Source of the DNA: Sequoia sempervirens
Lineage: Eukaryota > Streptophyta > Pinopsida > Cupressales > Cupressaceae
NCBI GenBank assembly: GCA_007258455.2
Contig: VDFB02321246.1
Coordinates: forward strand, 49,158-113,157
Length of the DNA stretch: 64,000 nt
Reading direction: 5' to 3'
In this document: positions 23,266 through 35,492 of the stretch, piece after piece
Numbering within the stretch: position 1 is the stretch's first letter
How the letters are laid out: every line of letters starts with the position of its first letter
Notes under the pieces: model-generated
What the model was told of the DNA's origin: nothing
The model's database searches: none
Seen by the model: only the letters and a program-made list of their open reading frames with translations
Program-made: the position numbers and the translations under genes

Positions 23266-24382
23266 TGTTGGAATCAAGCAACACTGAGAGGGGGGTGAAT
23301 CAATGTGTGCAAATTTTAACTTTATTAATCTGATTCTTAAAGTGTTGATAACATTCATCCAAAATAAAGATGCATGCACATAAGACAAATGATCACAACA
23401 CCATAACACAATGATTTTTATGTGGAAACCCTATTAGGGGAAAAACCACAGTGGAAGTTAATCCACAATATAATTGTTCTAAGTACACTCAAAAGAAAAT
23501 ATTACAAATGGGAATGCACTTGCATTCAGGTGCACTACCTAGAGCTCACTGCTCAAAAATAGAAAGGCTCAATTCCTTACAAAAGTTTGGAATACTTACA
23601 AGGACTTGAACTGATAGAGTAGCATCTACAAATTCCTGATTATAGTTTTGATTAGGCTCAACAATCGAATTCAAGACCTTCTAACTAATTTTGCACTTCG
23701 CTCTACTCCACCTTAATTCACTTCACAAAAATCCTTAATGCACAAGTGAAACTATAAATAATCGCTCTACTAACCTTCTAACATTCACAATATACATCAA
23801 CTCACACTGACACACACCAAAATGAAACAATCGATCACTTATATATATTTGTTGCCAAGAATTCAATTACATCAAGTCAACTTCAACAAAATAAGAAAAT
23901 ATTCACAAACAGTTGGCTCAAATCATCCATAATATTCAATGTGTATCCATAAGAGTCAACCACGACATAGTGGAGACCCAAAACAAAAAATTTTAACAAA
24001 AAAACACTTAAAAAATAACTCCTCAAATATCCACGATGCACCATATTCACCAAGTCAGCCTCCAAATATTGATGAACAGAAAATTAGTTTAGTAGACATT
24101 CTAACTTCCACCAAAATTGATATGAGGCACCAAGATTTATAGATAGCACATATTATCCATCAAACAATAATCTCTGAGATCCACAACATAAAATGATAGC
24201 AAAACATTTGCATATGAATTGAAGAACACGAAACTACCAGATGCTCTATTCCACCCAAATAGATAACAATTGATCTTCAATTTGTCTGCTAGTATGAGTA
24301 AATGATATGTGTGGATCCACTAGCTAACAAGGGTTTCCAACAATGACAACACCTGAAAACATTTCAGTGTCTCTTTCCAACA
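23266..24382 (-). repeat. 5' LTR of the copia-type element
   Basis: Partner of 15764-16878, with TGTTGG...CCAACA ends. It carries the conserved motif near 23422-23454 and the G-run near 23289. Confidence 0.88.
23838..23848 (-). promoter_or_regulatory. TATA-like box of the copia-type 5' LTR
   Basis: The minus strand reads ATATATATAAG about 535 bp from the LTR start, and the same box is kept in the partner LTR (16332-16342). Confidence 0.5.
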
Positions 24383-24530
24383 TGACCAAGGTCAAAAATA
24401 AATGTAAGAAAATTTGACTTTAAAAAACTATTGGTATCAAAGGTTGTGGGTACAATAGGAGTGATACAAATAAGGGAAATCTAACACTCTTGCAATATAA
24501 AAACTATATATGACATAAAAAGTAGGAACT
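24383..24530 (+). pseudogene. Degenerate ORF, right half (continues 15384-15763)
   Basis: Past the copia insertion the frame of the left half continues, interrupted only by TAA, TAG and TGA codons at places where CAA, CAG or CGA would fit, up to about 24500. This supports one ancestral coding region opened by the insertion. From 24531 to 24766 I see no coding signal. Confidence 0.33.
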
Positions 24531-24770
24531 TTGACTACTAGTATAATAACCACAACAAGTTTGATAATTGATAAAGTCTATAGCTAGGAAAAAAAATTTA
24601 GGGCTTGGACTTGATTATCAATATTAGGTGGATGTATATGCTATAATGATGAGTCCTAATAATGTAATAGACAAGTGGAAGAAGATATGGTGAATATAGA
24701 TTGTTAGTAAGGAAACCTCCAAAGGTACAAAACTCTTACAACCAAAAAACATACGAAAAATATTTCTAAA

Positions 24771-25565
24771 GGGTATGCGTGGGATCATCATGGAAAAAAT
24801 AGGCCCTTAAGTGGTGAAAAATTCAGAAAAATTAGAGTTACACAACTTGACATAAAAATTTGAATAAGTTATCTATATTATTTCAAAAATATGTAAAAAT
24901 AGAATCTATAGAAAATTCAATGTAGTTTCTAAACTATTAGGTTTATCCTCTTTTTTAAATCTATTTGGTGAAAATTTGAAATTTCAATGCAATAGTACTT
25001 AAATTTTAGGGAAAAATAAGTAGGTGTCTGTCTGACCACCCTAACCACAATAAAATGATAATAATTTTTTATAATATTTTAGATATAAGTAGAGGACTCA
25101 TGTCCCAATGTGATGCATATTTTTTGTAATTTTTTTCTAAGTAAATAATTAATTATGATTTTTTTATTACAACTATTAAAAAATATAAAAACTCGTATGT
25201 CTGACCACTTTAACTTGGTCAAAACTTCATGAAATTAATTTTTTCCTTTTTAATCCTATAGTATACAAAGCATAGAATGTGACACATGTTTCAGATTCAA
25301 AAAATGTGATACCATTTGAAAGTTGTAGATTTTTTTCAATTAGCCTTTCAATGAGGATCTTAGTCGTAATTCAAATAGAAAATCAATAATATTTATTTAT
25401 TAAATTCAAAGTAAAGAATAATATATATTGGTGGAAACCTGATAATCTCCTTTAAAAACTCTTTTCATTTCATCAATTTTGGGTAAAAAAAATTTGTCAG
25501 CCACATACCCTACACATACCCATATTATCGTCACTTTTTGGCCCATCATGATCCTGCACATACCC
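24771..25565 (-). mobile_element. GGGTATGTG inverted-repeat transposon, copy a (TSD TAAA)
   Basis: 795 bp between TAAA duplications (24767-24770 and 25566-25569). The ends are GGGTATGCGTGGGATCATCA and its counterpart TGATCCTGCACATACCC. The AT-rich interior has no open frame. Orientation is opposite to copies b, c1, c2, d and g. It is the only copy outside the gypsy element. Confidence 0.9.
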
Positions 25566-25569
25566 TAAA

Positions 25570-26039
25570 ACTACATACTTAAAAAATTGGAATTTTAACA
25601 AAAAATAAAGCATGAAGAACATGTTGGGGAAATCAGAGGACTATTACCACTCATAATTGCATTTTTTTGAACAAGAGGTTTAGCATTCTAGTGAAACAAT
25701 GGAACTAACCTCAAGGTGTGAGACCTTTCAAGTGCCCCAAGGTTAGATCTCTAGAGAAGGCTGACTCCCTTTCAAAACCAAGTGCAACAATGGATGGTCC
25801 AACCTAGTGCCAAAATCTCTAAACTATGAACGACATGAGGAAATGGGGAGGAGGAGAAATGCATAAAATTAAAAAAATGGTGATACACCAAGTTTTGAAG
25901 TGTTTCTTCCTACTTCTATAGCATAGATATCATTACAATCACCAAATTTGCAAGGGAAGCATGAAGGCTAGAGTTCATAAGATCAAAGGGGTTGAGAATA
26001 ACCATGATTTTCACCTCCACTACCAACTTGCACAACAAT
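25570..26039. other. Flank of the gypsy insertion, no gene recognised
   Basis: Non-coding DNA whose continuation is at 49823 on the far side of the gypsy element, as shown by the GTAAC duplication. Confidence 0.5.
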
Positions 26040-26044
26040 GTAAC

Positions 26045-28195
26045 TGTAGACACTAAAAAATGTCTTGAAGCATATCATACACTTGAATTGGGTATACTAA
26101 CATCATTTCCTCTCAAATCCATCCTCTTTTCACTTAATTAATTAAATTAGCCTAGCTAATTAATTAATTGCATCACTTTCATCTATTAACCTAACACATC
26201 AAATTGGGTTAATTCACTCCTTTTTCACACTAACATTTCATCCCATTAAATTAAATAAATCATATTATTTAATTTTTAAAATCCCCTAAGTCATCTTATT
26301 TAATTAAATAACCCTAAGTTATTCAATTAAAAATCATTTCACCTTTTCCCCTTTCATTAACACATTTAATTTAATGAATACCCCTTTAATATTGTGTAAT
26401 TAAACCTGGGTATGTGCAAGATCATGATGGGCCAAAAAGTGTCAATATGATGGGTATGTGTAGGGTATGTGGCTAATGACCTTTTTTTACCCAAAATTGA
26501 TGAAACAAAAAGGGTTTTTAAATGAGATTCCTTTCCACCAATATAAATTATGCTTTACTTTGAATTTAATAAATAATTATTATCCATTTTCTATTTGAAT
26601 TACAACTAAAGTCTTGATTGATAGGCTGATTGAAAAACATCTATAGCTTTCAAAAAGTATCACATTTTTTGAATCTGAAACATGTGTCACATTGTATGCT
26701 TTGCATACTATATGATTAAAAAAAATGATTTTCATGAATTTTTGACCAAGTTAAGGTGTTCAAACATACGAGTTTTTATATTTTTTAAAAGTTGTAATAA
26801 AAAATTCATAATTAATTATTTACTTGGAAAAAAATTACAAAAAATATACATCACATCGAGACATGAGTCCTCTACTTATATCTTAAATCTTATAAAAAAT
26901 ATTATCATTTTATTGTGGTTTGGGTGGTCAAATAGACACCTACTTCTTATTTTTTCCATGAAATTTAAGTACTACTGCATTGAAATTTTAAATTTTCACC
27001 CAATAGTTTTTTTTTCTTAAAATAAACTTAGTAGTTTAGAAACTACATTCAATTTTCTACAAATTCTATTCTTACATATTTTTGAAATAATATAGATAAC
27101 TTATTCAAATTTTTTACGTCAAGTTGCCTAACTCTGATTTTTCTGATTTTTTTTGCCACTTAAGGGAATATTTTTTCCATGATTATCCTACACATACCCA
27201 CCTTGTTTAATTAACAATTAAACTAATTTTCCCCCAAAAAAGAGAATATTCCCATGGAATATTCCTTATCTCCTTTTTTGCACGATTAAAACTTTCTTTT
27301 AATTTGCAAAATATCTTTATCCTCACCCATGAGAATATTCCAAAGAACATTCTCTCTCCTCTAATCATCTCACTTGGCTTCTTAAGCAAGCTAAACTTGT
27401 AACCTATTGAAAAATTCACCTAGTGACCTATGTGTGCAAGTCAAATGTGTTTTTTGGAAGAAATGTGAGCCCTTGATTAAATCTCATATTCCATTCTCAC
27501 CCATTGATGAGAATCGATGATCCATGCATCCCTAATTGTTGATTGATTTTTTTCATCTCAACCCTCCATTTCTCATTTTCTTTCCTAAAAATAGGACACT
27601 TTTTAGAGACAAATGGATTTATCTATCAATTGCAAACTTATGTTGATGAATTCACTCACACTCAATTCATATTTTCCTCACATTTAGCATATTTTAGTTT
27701 TTTTTTTAGTTGCATAATAGCTTAAAACATCCATTAATGGCTTCCATACATCCATCTTAGTTTGTTTATAAATTAGGGTTTCCATCTTTTAGCTTAGAAT
27801 TATATTAGATTATCTTAGCAAATGCATAGTTAGATCAATTTTATCATAAATCATGTTAATTTAGCATAAATTAGGTTTTCATCCATTTATTAAAATGGTT
27901 TCATCAATTCTCTCCCATAGAATTGATTGAAACAAGCTCACTAATCAGGGGATTGGGAAAGGGTTGTTGTTCCACATCAACACAACACCAATTCCAAAAC
28001 AAGATAAGTTTTAAAATGGGTTAGAGTAGGCATTTAACTGCTTTCATACTTTGTAGTTTTTAGTTTCAATAAATTCTTAATTTAAAATTTCAATTTGAAT
28101 GATCTTGTTTGAGATTGAGGTTTAGTGGCTAAATTATGCTTCAATTCATCCTGGATCAAGCATAATTGACCCACACTGATGATCCATGTCTCACA
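26045..28195 (+). repeat. 5' LTR of the Tat element (with transposon copy b inside)
   Basis: 2151 bp, of which 796 bp are transposon copy b plus its target duplication, leaving about 1.36 kb. It lacks the transposon found in the 3' LTR: at 27755-27765 the sequence reads straight through CATCTTAGTTTG. Confidence 0.88.
26408..27199 (+). mobile_element. GGGTATGTG transposon, copy b (TSD ACCT)
   Basis: 792 bp flanked by ACCT (26404-26407 and 27200-27203). The 3' LTR has the unoccupied site at about 48017-48025 (AAACCTTG), so it inserted after the retroelement did. The ORF at 26682-27020 is a chance frame in its AT-rich interior. Confidence 0.92.
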
Positions 28196-28198
28196 TTT

Positions 28199-28212
28199 TG
28201 GCGCTAGAAGGA
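28199..28212 (+). other. Primer-binding site of the Tat element
   Basis: TGGCGCTAGAAGGA starts three bases after the 5' LTR. TGGCGC-type sites are usual in Ty3/gypsy elements. The tRNA is not assigned. Confidence 0.6.
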
Positions 28213-29624
28213 TGGAAACCCATCAATATAATCAATTTTTAGCTCAATTTTTGATCTCTAACTATTCAATTATAGAAATAGAAAAATACCTTTGATCTCT
28301 GAATTTTAAGGATTTTGAGATTTGGTGGTCTTGAGAATTGTGTCGTGGAGGGGAGCCAGTGTTTCCAAATCTCTAACTATTTGCATTGTTTAGTGTTTGG
28401 AGAAATCGAAGTAGGGACTCAACAAGTATAGCCATTTCAAAACTAGGGTTGTAAATGATTGTGAGTCAGTTTGATACATTGCTTGGTTGTAAAAGTTACA
28501 AACAAACATTCACTATCTTCTTCAAAATTTCAAACACTTTGGCCAAAATGTGGATACCTCTTGAAATTAGCCTTGATATTACTGCTTCTCCTAAGATTTA
28601 TCCTTAGAGATTTGTAAATATCTTGACTTATATCTTAATTCATATTTCCCAAAGACAACGTAGGAAATTATGGCTTCAACCTCATGATTTTCACAAAATG
28701 GACATTGTGAAAGTTATGACATTCTTTACATAAACATTTACTTTGAAAACATAATCAAAGACAAGTGTTTGTGGTAAAATCAATTCACTTAAGCAAGATA
28801 AACTTGACACAATTGAGCCCCACATGACTATTTGGAAACTAATTGCTCCTGTTGAACAACCCGATCTTCCACTATGTTATCATTCAACCAAACTTTGAAC
28901 TCATTGATGGAGAACAAACCAATCTCACTAGTAGTTTGAGAAGCTTCACTTTTGAAACAAAAGAAGCACCTACCCAATGGATAAACACAAAAAACATTTT
29001 AGAAGAAGAAGAGGAACAAGTTGATATTGAGGCTGGAAGGCCCATATTACCACCACCCATGTGGCAATAAATATCTTCCTTTCTTCCATAAAACTTGAAC
29101 TATTTCTAAATGATCTCACGCAAAGTCAAGATCCCTAAAGTAAGGTCTACATGTCATCATTTTAGACTTAGACATCTTAGTCCAAAATATCTCAAGAAAC
29201 ATCTTCAGGAACTTCATGAAATCAAGACTAGGTTGTTGTATAACTATTATAAATGTGCTTCAAGAAATAATCCAAAATTGTATTCCTTACATTACTATTA
29301 GAATCTTGGTCTTTTCTAATGTTTCCAATTTCTCACATGATCCATCATAAAATACAAATCCGTCGGGGAAGATCTACATCCTGCCATTGCAGAAATAGAT
29401 ATCATAATTCCAAGTTTGGTAGGAAGTGGGCCTTAATACTTTATCACAATTGCAACATCTTGTTGAGGAACTATTATGCTCAAGTTAGGAGGAACCCAAC
29501 AGGCTTACCTATCCAAATCTATCCTCTCATTTAGTCCAACATTAGTCTTTGGGATTAGAAAAATTTAGAGGGTCTAGCATCATTCTCACTACCTTGGTCT
29601 TTTCAAAACTAAGGTTCACTTTAG

Positions 29625-31151
29625 GGGTATGTGCAGGATCATGATGGGCCCAAAAGTATTGATATGATGGGTATGTGTAGGGTGTGGTTGACGACTTTTT
29701 TTTTTAACCCAATATTGATGAAATGAAAAGGGTTTTTAAAGGAAATTCTTAGCTTTCTGCCAATATAAATTATGCTTTACTTTGAATTTAATAAATAATT
29801 ATTATTCATTTTCTATTTGAGGATATGTGCAGGATCATGATGGGCCAAAAAGTGGTGATATGGTGGGTATGTGTAGGGTATGTGGCTAATGACCTTTCTA
29901 TGACCTTTGATGACTTTGAATTTAATAAATTTTTATTATTCATTTTCTATTTGAATTATGACTAAAGTCCTGATTGATAGGCTGATTGAAAAAAATCTAT
30001 AGCTTTCAAATGGTATCACATTTTTGAATTCAAAACATGTATCACATTCTATGATTCAGATACTATAGGATTAAAAAAATGAATTTCATGAAGTTTTAAC
30101 CAAGTTAAGGTGGTTAGACATATAAGTTTTTTTATATTTTTTAAAAGTTGTTAAAAATATTCATAATTAATTATTTACCTAGAAAAAAATTACAAAAAAA
30201 ATGCATCACATCAGGACATGAGTCCTCTCCTTATATCTAAAATCTTATAAAAACAGTATTATCATTTTATTGTGGTTTGGATGATTAGAAAGACACCTAC
30301 TTGTTATCTTTTCCTTGAAATTTAAGTACTATTGCATTGAAATTTTAATTTTTCACCAAATAATTTTTTAAATAAACCTAGTAGTTTAGAAACTAAATTC
30401 AATGTTCTACAAATTCTATTCTTACATATTTTTGAAATAATAGAGATAACTTATTCAAATTTTTACATCAAGTTTCCTAATTCTATTTTTTCTGAATTTT
30501 TTGCCACTTAAGGGCTTGTTTGTTCCATGATGATCCTACACATACCCTTGAATTATGACTAAAGTCTTGATTGAAAGGTTGAATGAAAAACATTTATAGC
30601 TTTCAAACAGTATCATATTTTTTGAATCTGAAACATGTGTCACATTCTATGCTTCGCATACTATAGGATAAAAAAAAAATGAAGTTCATGAAGTTTTGAC
30701 CAAGTTAAGGTGGTAAGACATACAAGTTTTTATATTTTTTAAAAGTTGTAATAAAAAATACATAATTAATTATTTACTCAAAATTTTTTTATAAAAACAT
30801 ATGCATCATAGATCAGGACATGAGTCCTCTACTTATATCTAAATTCTTATAAAAAAATATTATCATTTTATTGTGGTTAGGGTGGTCAGATAGACACATC
30901 TTATTTTTTCCCTAAAATTTCAGTACTACTGCATTGAAATTTCAAATTTTCACCAAATAGATTTTTTTTATATAAATAAACCTATTAGTTTAGAAACTAA
31001 ATTCATTTTTCTACATATTCTATTCTTACATATTTTTGAAATAATATAGATAACGTATTCAAATTTTTACGTCAAGTTGCCTAACTTTGATTTTTCTAAG
31101 TTTTTTGCCACTTAAGGGTCTATTTTTTCCATAATGATCCTACACATACCC
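29625..31151 (+). mobile_element. GGGTATGTG transposon, copy c1, interrupted by copy c2 (TSD TTAG)
   Basis: Flanked by TTAG (29621-29624 and 31152-31155). Without the nested copy and its duplication it is 796 bp, the full family length. The left part ends at ...TTCTATTTGA (29820) and resumes at TTGAATTATGAC (30548). Confidence 0.9.
29821..30547 (+). mobile_element. GGGTATGTG transposon, copy c2, nested in c1 (TSD TTGA)
   Basis: 727 bp, flanked by TTGA (29817-29820 and 30548-30551). It lies in the same orientation as its host copy. The uninterrupted host sequence is visible in the other copies as CTATTTGAATTA, so the insertion point is exact. About 50 bp of the left subterminal part are missing relative to the other copies. 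Confidence 0.92.
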
Positions 31152-32828
31152 TTAGTTCAACAATGGGTGAAACATTTCATCCACCCCTTCATCGAATTCC
31201 ATCCTTCACTTTACCATTCTTTGCAAAATTTTAAACGCACCACTTTGGAACTTAACATCAATCAAACCAACCCCTAACTTGGCCATTTTGTATGTGAAAT
31301 GTATCCTTTTCTATGCATTTAGAAAAGTTAGTTATCATCTTTGAACTAGTTCATCCTAAAGGTCATGAGTCTTCCCTAAAGATTTACACGTTCATCAACA
31401 TCCTTTATCCTAACATCAAAAATTCAAATTCAAGTCAAAAGTGTTGTCCCAAAACTTTTACAAAGATCACTCTCCATATCATCCATCTTTTCATCTCCCA
31501 TTATCACAATTGCTCCCAAAATACTTAGAGTGTCCCTTTTACCTAGATTTGAGTCAACTAGAGAGTTCAAACATCATAAATCACAAAACAAATCTCCCAA
31601 AGGTGACACAAAATTTATGGTAAAGAAGAGATCACAACACAAGATCTAGTCACAGAGAAAAGTAAAGTTAAATTTACCTCAAGTGATCCAAATCCTCTAG
31701 AATTTGATCCAAGAAGTCAAGTTACCCATCAAAACAGCCTTCATCACCATCAAGGCCATATGAGATATAAGATATCCCAAACAATCCATTTGAACTCACT
31801 AGGGAGGAACTCATGGAAGATCAAGCCTTTGAAAATGTAGCCCCTATCTCACCAACATTTGTGGCACATAATTTAACTCAAGGTTTCACAACCCTATTGA
31901 TAGGGATAAATCAAACCTACATTCCCTATATTGCAACAAGCCTTGCCAAATAATTTGGTCATGCTCTTTCATTTAAAGATAACACACTTGTATGTACACT
32001 TGAAACCAATCCTCCACATCCAACAATGACTTGAACACCTATCTTTGGTACTCCTCTCATTCTTAAAGATCCTAAATAGCCATGGACACTTCTTGAACTT
32101 TATTATTCGACAACCACCTCAACATATTGAGGACATGCCTCTTCATCCATACCCATGAGTTCCACAAGTGTGCCTACCATCACATAAAGTAGTGTGGATC
32201 CAGTATCTCAAAACAACACACAAGGCAATATCATTTCCATACCACAGAGTCAACCCTTGAAGAAGACAAGGACATCCTTGTCCAATCCTCCCATGGGTTC
32301 ATCCATACCCTTGGTTTCACAAAACACATCCATCCCATCCATTATCAACCCATCTCAAAGAAATCCCTTGGTAAAAAATCTTGTCAACATAGGTAATACA
32401 TTAACTACATCCCTAACACAAGGGAATCCTCAAGACATGGGACAAGGAAATATTTTTAATCAATGGACTCAAGGTCCTAGTGTGTCATTACCATCACACA
32501 ATCTAATGGCCCCATCGTCATATTTTTCTATAGACCCTTTTACTATGCACAATCAAATAGGATCTCAAACATACATTCCTCCACCTCAATCCACTATCTT
32601 ACAAGGAATGTTGAACCAAGGGAATCCCCAATCTCTCATCACCAATCTATTACCCACTCAAAACATCAACACCCATAATCCTGCATCGATGTTCCAACAA
32701 CCACCTAATCCCACCTTGCAAGCACAACAAGCCTATCAACAACAACCTTAGCACAAAAACAATAGCAACAACAACAACAAGCTACCCTAGTAGCACAACA
32801 ACAACAAAAAAAACAAACCACCTTAGTA

Positions 32829-33607
32829 GGGTATGTGCAGGATCATGATGGGCCAAAAAGTGGTGATATGATGGGTTTTTGTAGGGTATGTGGCTGACCA
32901 CTTTTTTTTAATCCAAAATTGATGAAATGTAAAGGGTTTTTAAAGGAGATTCTTAGATTTCCACCAATATAAATTATGCTTTAGTTTGGATTTAATAAAT
33001 AATTATTATTTATTTTCTATTTGAATTACAACTAAAGTCCTGATTGATAGACTAATTGAAAAAGATCTATAGCTTTCAAATGGTATCACATTTTTTGAAT
33101 CTGAAATATGTGTCACATTCTATGTTTCACATACTATAGGATTAAAAAAAAATGAATTTCATGAAGTTTTGACCAAGTTAAGGTGGTTAGACATATAATT
33201 TTTTTTATTTTTTAAAATTTGTAATAAAAAAATCATAATTAATTATATACTTGGAAAAAAATTACAAAAAAATATGCATCACATCAGGACACAAGTCCTC
33301 TACTTATATCTAAAATATTATCATTTTATTTTGGTTAGGGTGGTCAGACAAACACCTACTTCTTATTTTTTCCCTAAAATTTAAGTACTACTACATTGAA
33401 ATTTCAAATTTTCACTAAATAGATTTTTTTTAAATAAACCTAGTAGTTTAGAAACTACATTCAATTTGCTACAAATTCTATCTTACATATTTTGAAATAA
33501 TATAGATAACTTATTCAAATTTTTACATCAAGTTGCCTAACACTGATTTTTTTGAATTTTTTGCCACTGAAGGGCCTATTTTTTCCATGATGATCCTGCA
33601 CATACCC
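32829..33607 (+). mobile_element. GGGTATGTG transposon, copy d, in the Gln-rich part of gag
   Basis: 779 bp with clear ends at both sides. The flanks are AGTA (32825-32828) and AATA (33608-33611), which fit a 4-bp duplication with one later change. CAA-rich gag sequence continues on both sides. Confidence 0.85.
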
Positions 33608-33880
33608 AATAGCAAAACAATAGCAACAACAATAGCAACAACAATAGAAACAACAACAAGCCACCTTAGCAGCACAACAAGCAACCTTAGCACAACAACA
33701 ATAGTAACAACAATAGGTTGCCTTAGCACATCAACAACATAAAAAACATCAAGCAGTTTTATTAGCACAACAACAACAATAGGCCCAACAGCAAGCCCTA
33801 GCGGCACAACAACAACATCAAGCTCAACAACAAGCCTTACTAGTTCAACAATATTCCCAACAACAATAACAACAAGGTTC
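33608..33880 (+). repeat. (CAA)n-rich polyglutamine tract with TAG interruptions
   Basis: Repeated CAACAACAA with scattered TAG and GCA codons in the gag frame. The TAG positions match an original CAG Gln codon. Confidence 0.7.
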
Positions 33881-35492
33881 CTATTATAATCCTCAATCGC
33901 ACATCGTCAATCCAAACATGTTAGGAACATATACATCAATACCCCAATCACCTTCATAGAATCCTACCCCACCATACACCCCATACAACACATCCACATA
34001 TCAAAATCCCAAGTATGACTCATCTATCATCCCACCATATGTTCCTCCACCAAATCTGCAAGATGATCTAGCATCACAATTTAGGGAACTATCACAAGAA
34101 ATATAGGACCTTCACATGTGCAAAGCAAAGAAGCCCCATACATAGAATCTATGTCCCTATCCATTCAACCAAAACATGGAAATGGTACCATTCCCTCCTA
34201 GTTTTGAAATCCCCAAATTCGATAAATATAAAGGGAGAGGAAGTCATGTGGACCATATCAAGGAATTTAATGTTATGTGTATGGAGGTTTCTTACAATGA
34301 TTCATATTTAATGTTCCTATTCCCTCAAAGCTTAACAAGTCTTGTTATGGATTGGTTTTCTCATCTACCTCCCAGTATCAAATCCTTTCAATAAATTATC
34401 AATAAATTCATTGATTACTTCTTCTCCAATCTTGACATGGATTTCAGTCTAGAGGAGTTATACACTCTCAAACAAAACAAAGGAGGAACTTTCGCTAATT
34501 TCTTACAATGGTGGAGACAAAGAGCTAGTAAGAGCAAGTGGCCCTTTCCTGATGAACAACAAGTGGGCATTATCAGAGAAAATCTAGATCTAGATCTATC
34601 CTCCCACTTGAAAATGCGGTGCATCACATATTATGATGATCTTTTCCCTAGAGCCCTTAACATTAAGAGATCTCTAATATTGTAGGGAAATACTCAAGCT
34701 TACAAAGATAGCTGCCCATCAACTAGTTCAAATGGAAAGCCTCATGTCTAGGCTAAGAAAAAAATGTAATAAATGATGGTGTGATTGATGCTAAGCTAGT
34801 TTAAGTGCTCCTAGGCCAAACAACAATCAAGTCAAGCTAATATCCAACCAACTATGCAACAAATAACACCCTCGTAAAAGAATCAAATCTATAATACCGA
34901 AATTCAAAGGAAAACCCCTAACAAGAAAAACTACCCTAAACGCAAGTACACATAGTTATCTGAGCCCATCAAAACCATCATGAAAATGTTGGTAAAGTCA
35001 AATCTGATAACACTTCCCAACTTTGAAAACTACCAAGAATTGCAAGTAAAACCATCATATTACAACACAAATGACCTCTGTGACTTTCATAAGATCAAAG
35101 GACACAAAACAATCAACTACATGAGGCTCAAAAACATCATCCAAGACCACATCGAAAGTGACACCATATCTATTGAGGTAACATATGGGAATCAAGATCT
35201 TAAGATATACAAGAACCGTATGCCAGATCATAACAAACAAAACAACATTGGGAAAGCTAAGGATTACACAAACATACAACATACTTATTCCAACGTGGTT
35301 GCTTCCTATGATAGTGTCATCACTGTCTTCACCATCAAAGGGCATAGTGCAAAGTGTGGAGTCACCACACCACATGGTAAAGTCACCATCCAATGCATCA
35401 CATCCCAATATAGGGAACAACCTACTCAACCAATAGCATGCACCAATAAGTACAATCTCTTAGATCAACTTAAGAAGATCCCTGCACATATA

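Larger units (their letters stand above)
15764..24382 (-). mobile_element. Complete pol-less Ty1/copia-type LTR retrotransposon (TSD TGACC)
   Basis: Both LTRs (15764-16878 and 23266-24382) begin TGTTGG and end CCAACA, and the element is flanked by the 5-bp duplication TGACC (15759-15763 and 24383-24387). On the minus strand a tRNA-iMet-type primer site follows the right-hand LTR, and a purine tract precedes the left-hand LTR. These fix the orientation and the copia type. The 6.4-kb interior carries a zinc-knuckle gag-like region and a very long unknown ORF but no protease, integrase, RT or RNase H, so it would have needed enzymes from another element. A 1.34-kb solo LTR is nested inside. The LTRs are visibly diverged (roughly 10-15% by eye). 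Confidence 0.88.
28213..31639 (+). other. Leader region of the Tat element
   Basis: Non-transposon parts are 28213-29620 and 31156-31639. A short open frame at 28843-29070 (acidic, ending in a Pro-rich tail) and two 60-70 codon frames at 29110-29534 match nothing I recognise. The rest is transposon copies c1 and c2. Confidence 0.4.
31640..35492 (+). pseudogene. gag: Tat gag: Gln-rich N-terminal part, Gag domain, CCHC-like finger
   Basis: A plus-strand frame can be followed from about 31650 (THREE-type N-terminal part, then an open 185-codon block 32194-32751 rich in Gln, Asn, Ser and Pro) into a CAA-rich polyglutamine stretch that resumes after transposon copy d at 33608. The retrotransposon Gag domain follows at 34176-34690, with PFPPSFEIPKFDKYKGRG and FANFLQWWRQRASKS. 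At 35079-35120 a CX2HX4HX4 finger is present but its last Cys is Tyr (CDFHKIKGHKTINY). Gag packages the RNA. Stops at 34393 and 34683 and many TAG codons in the Gln tract inactivate it. The frame resumes after copy e. Confidence 0.72.

Noticed and set aside
24431..24442. TGGTATCAAAGG as a second copia primer site
   Set aside because: No LTR edge lies next to it and it falls inside the reading frame of the split degenerate ORF.
26682..27020. 112-codon ORF considered as a transposase in transposon copy b
   Set aside because: The frame is not kept in the other copies and the composition is that of AT-rich non-coding DNA.
33523..33807. 94-codon Val/Leu-rich minus-strand ORF that looks like membrane segments
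   Set aside because: It is the antisense of the CAA-rich gag tract.
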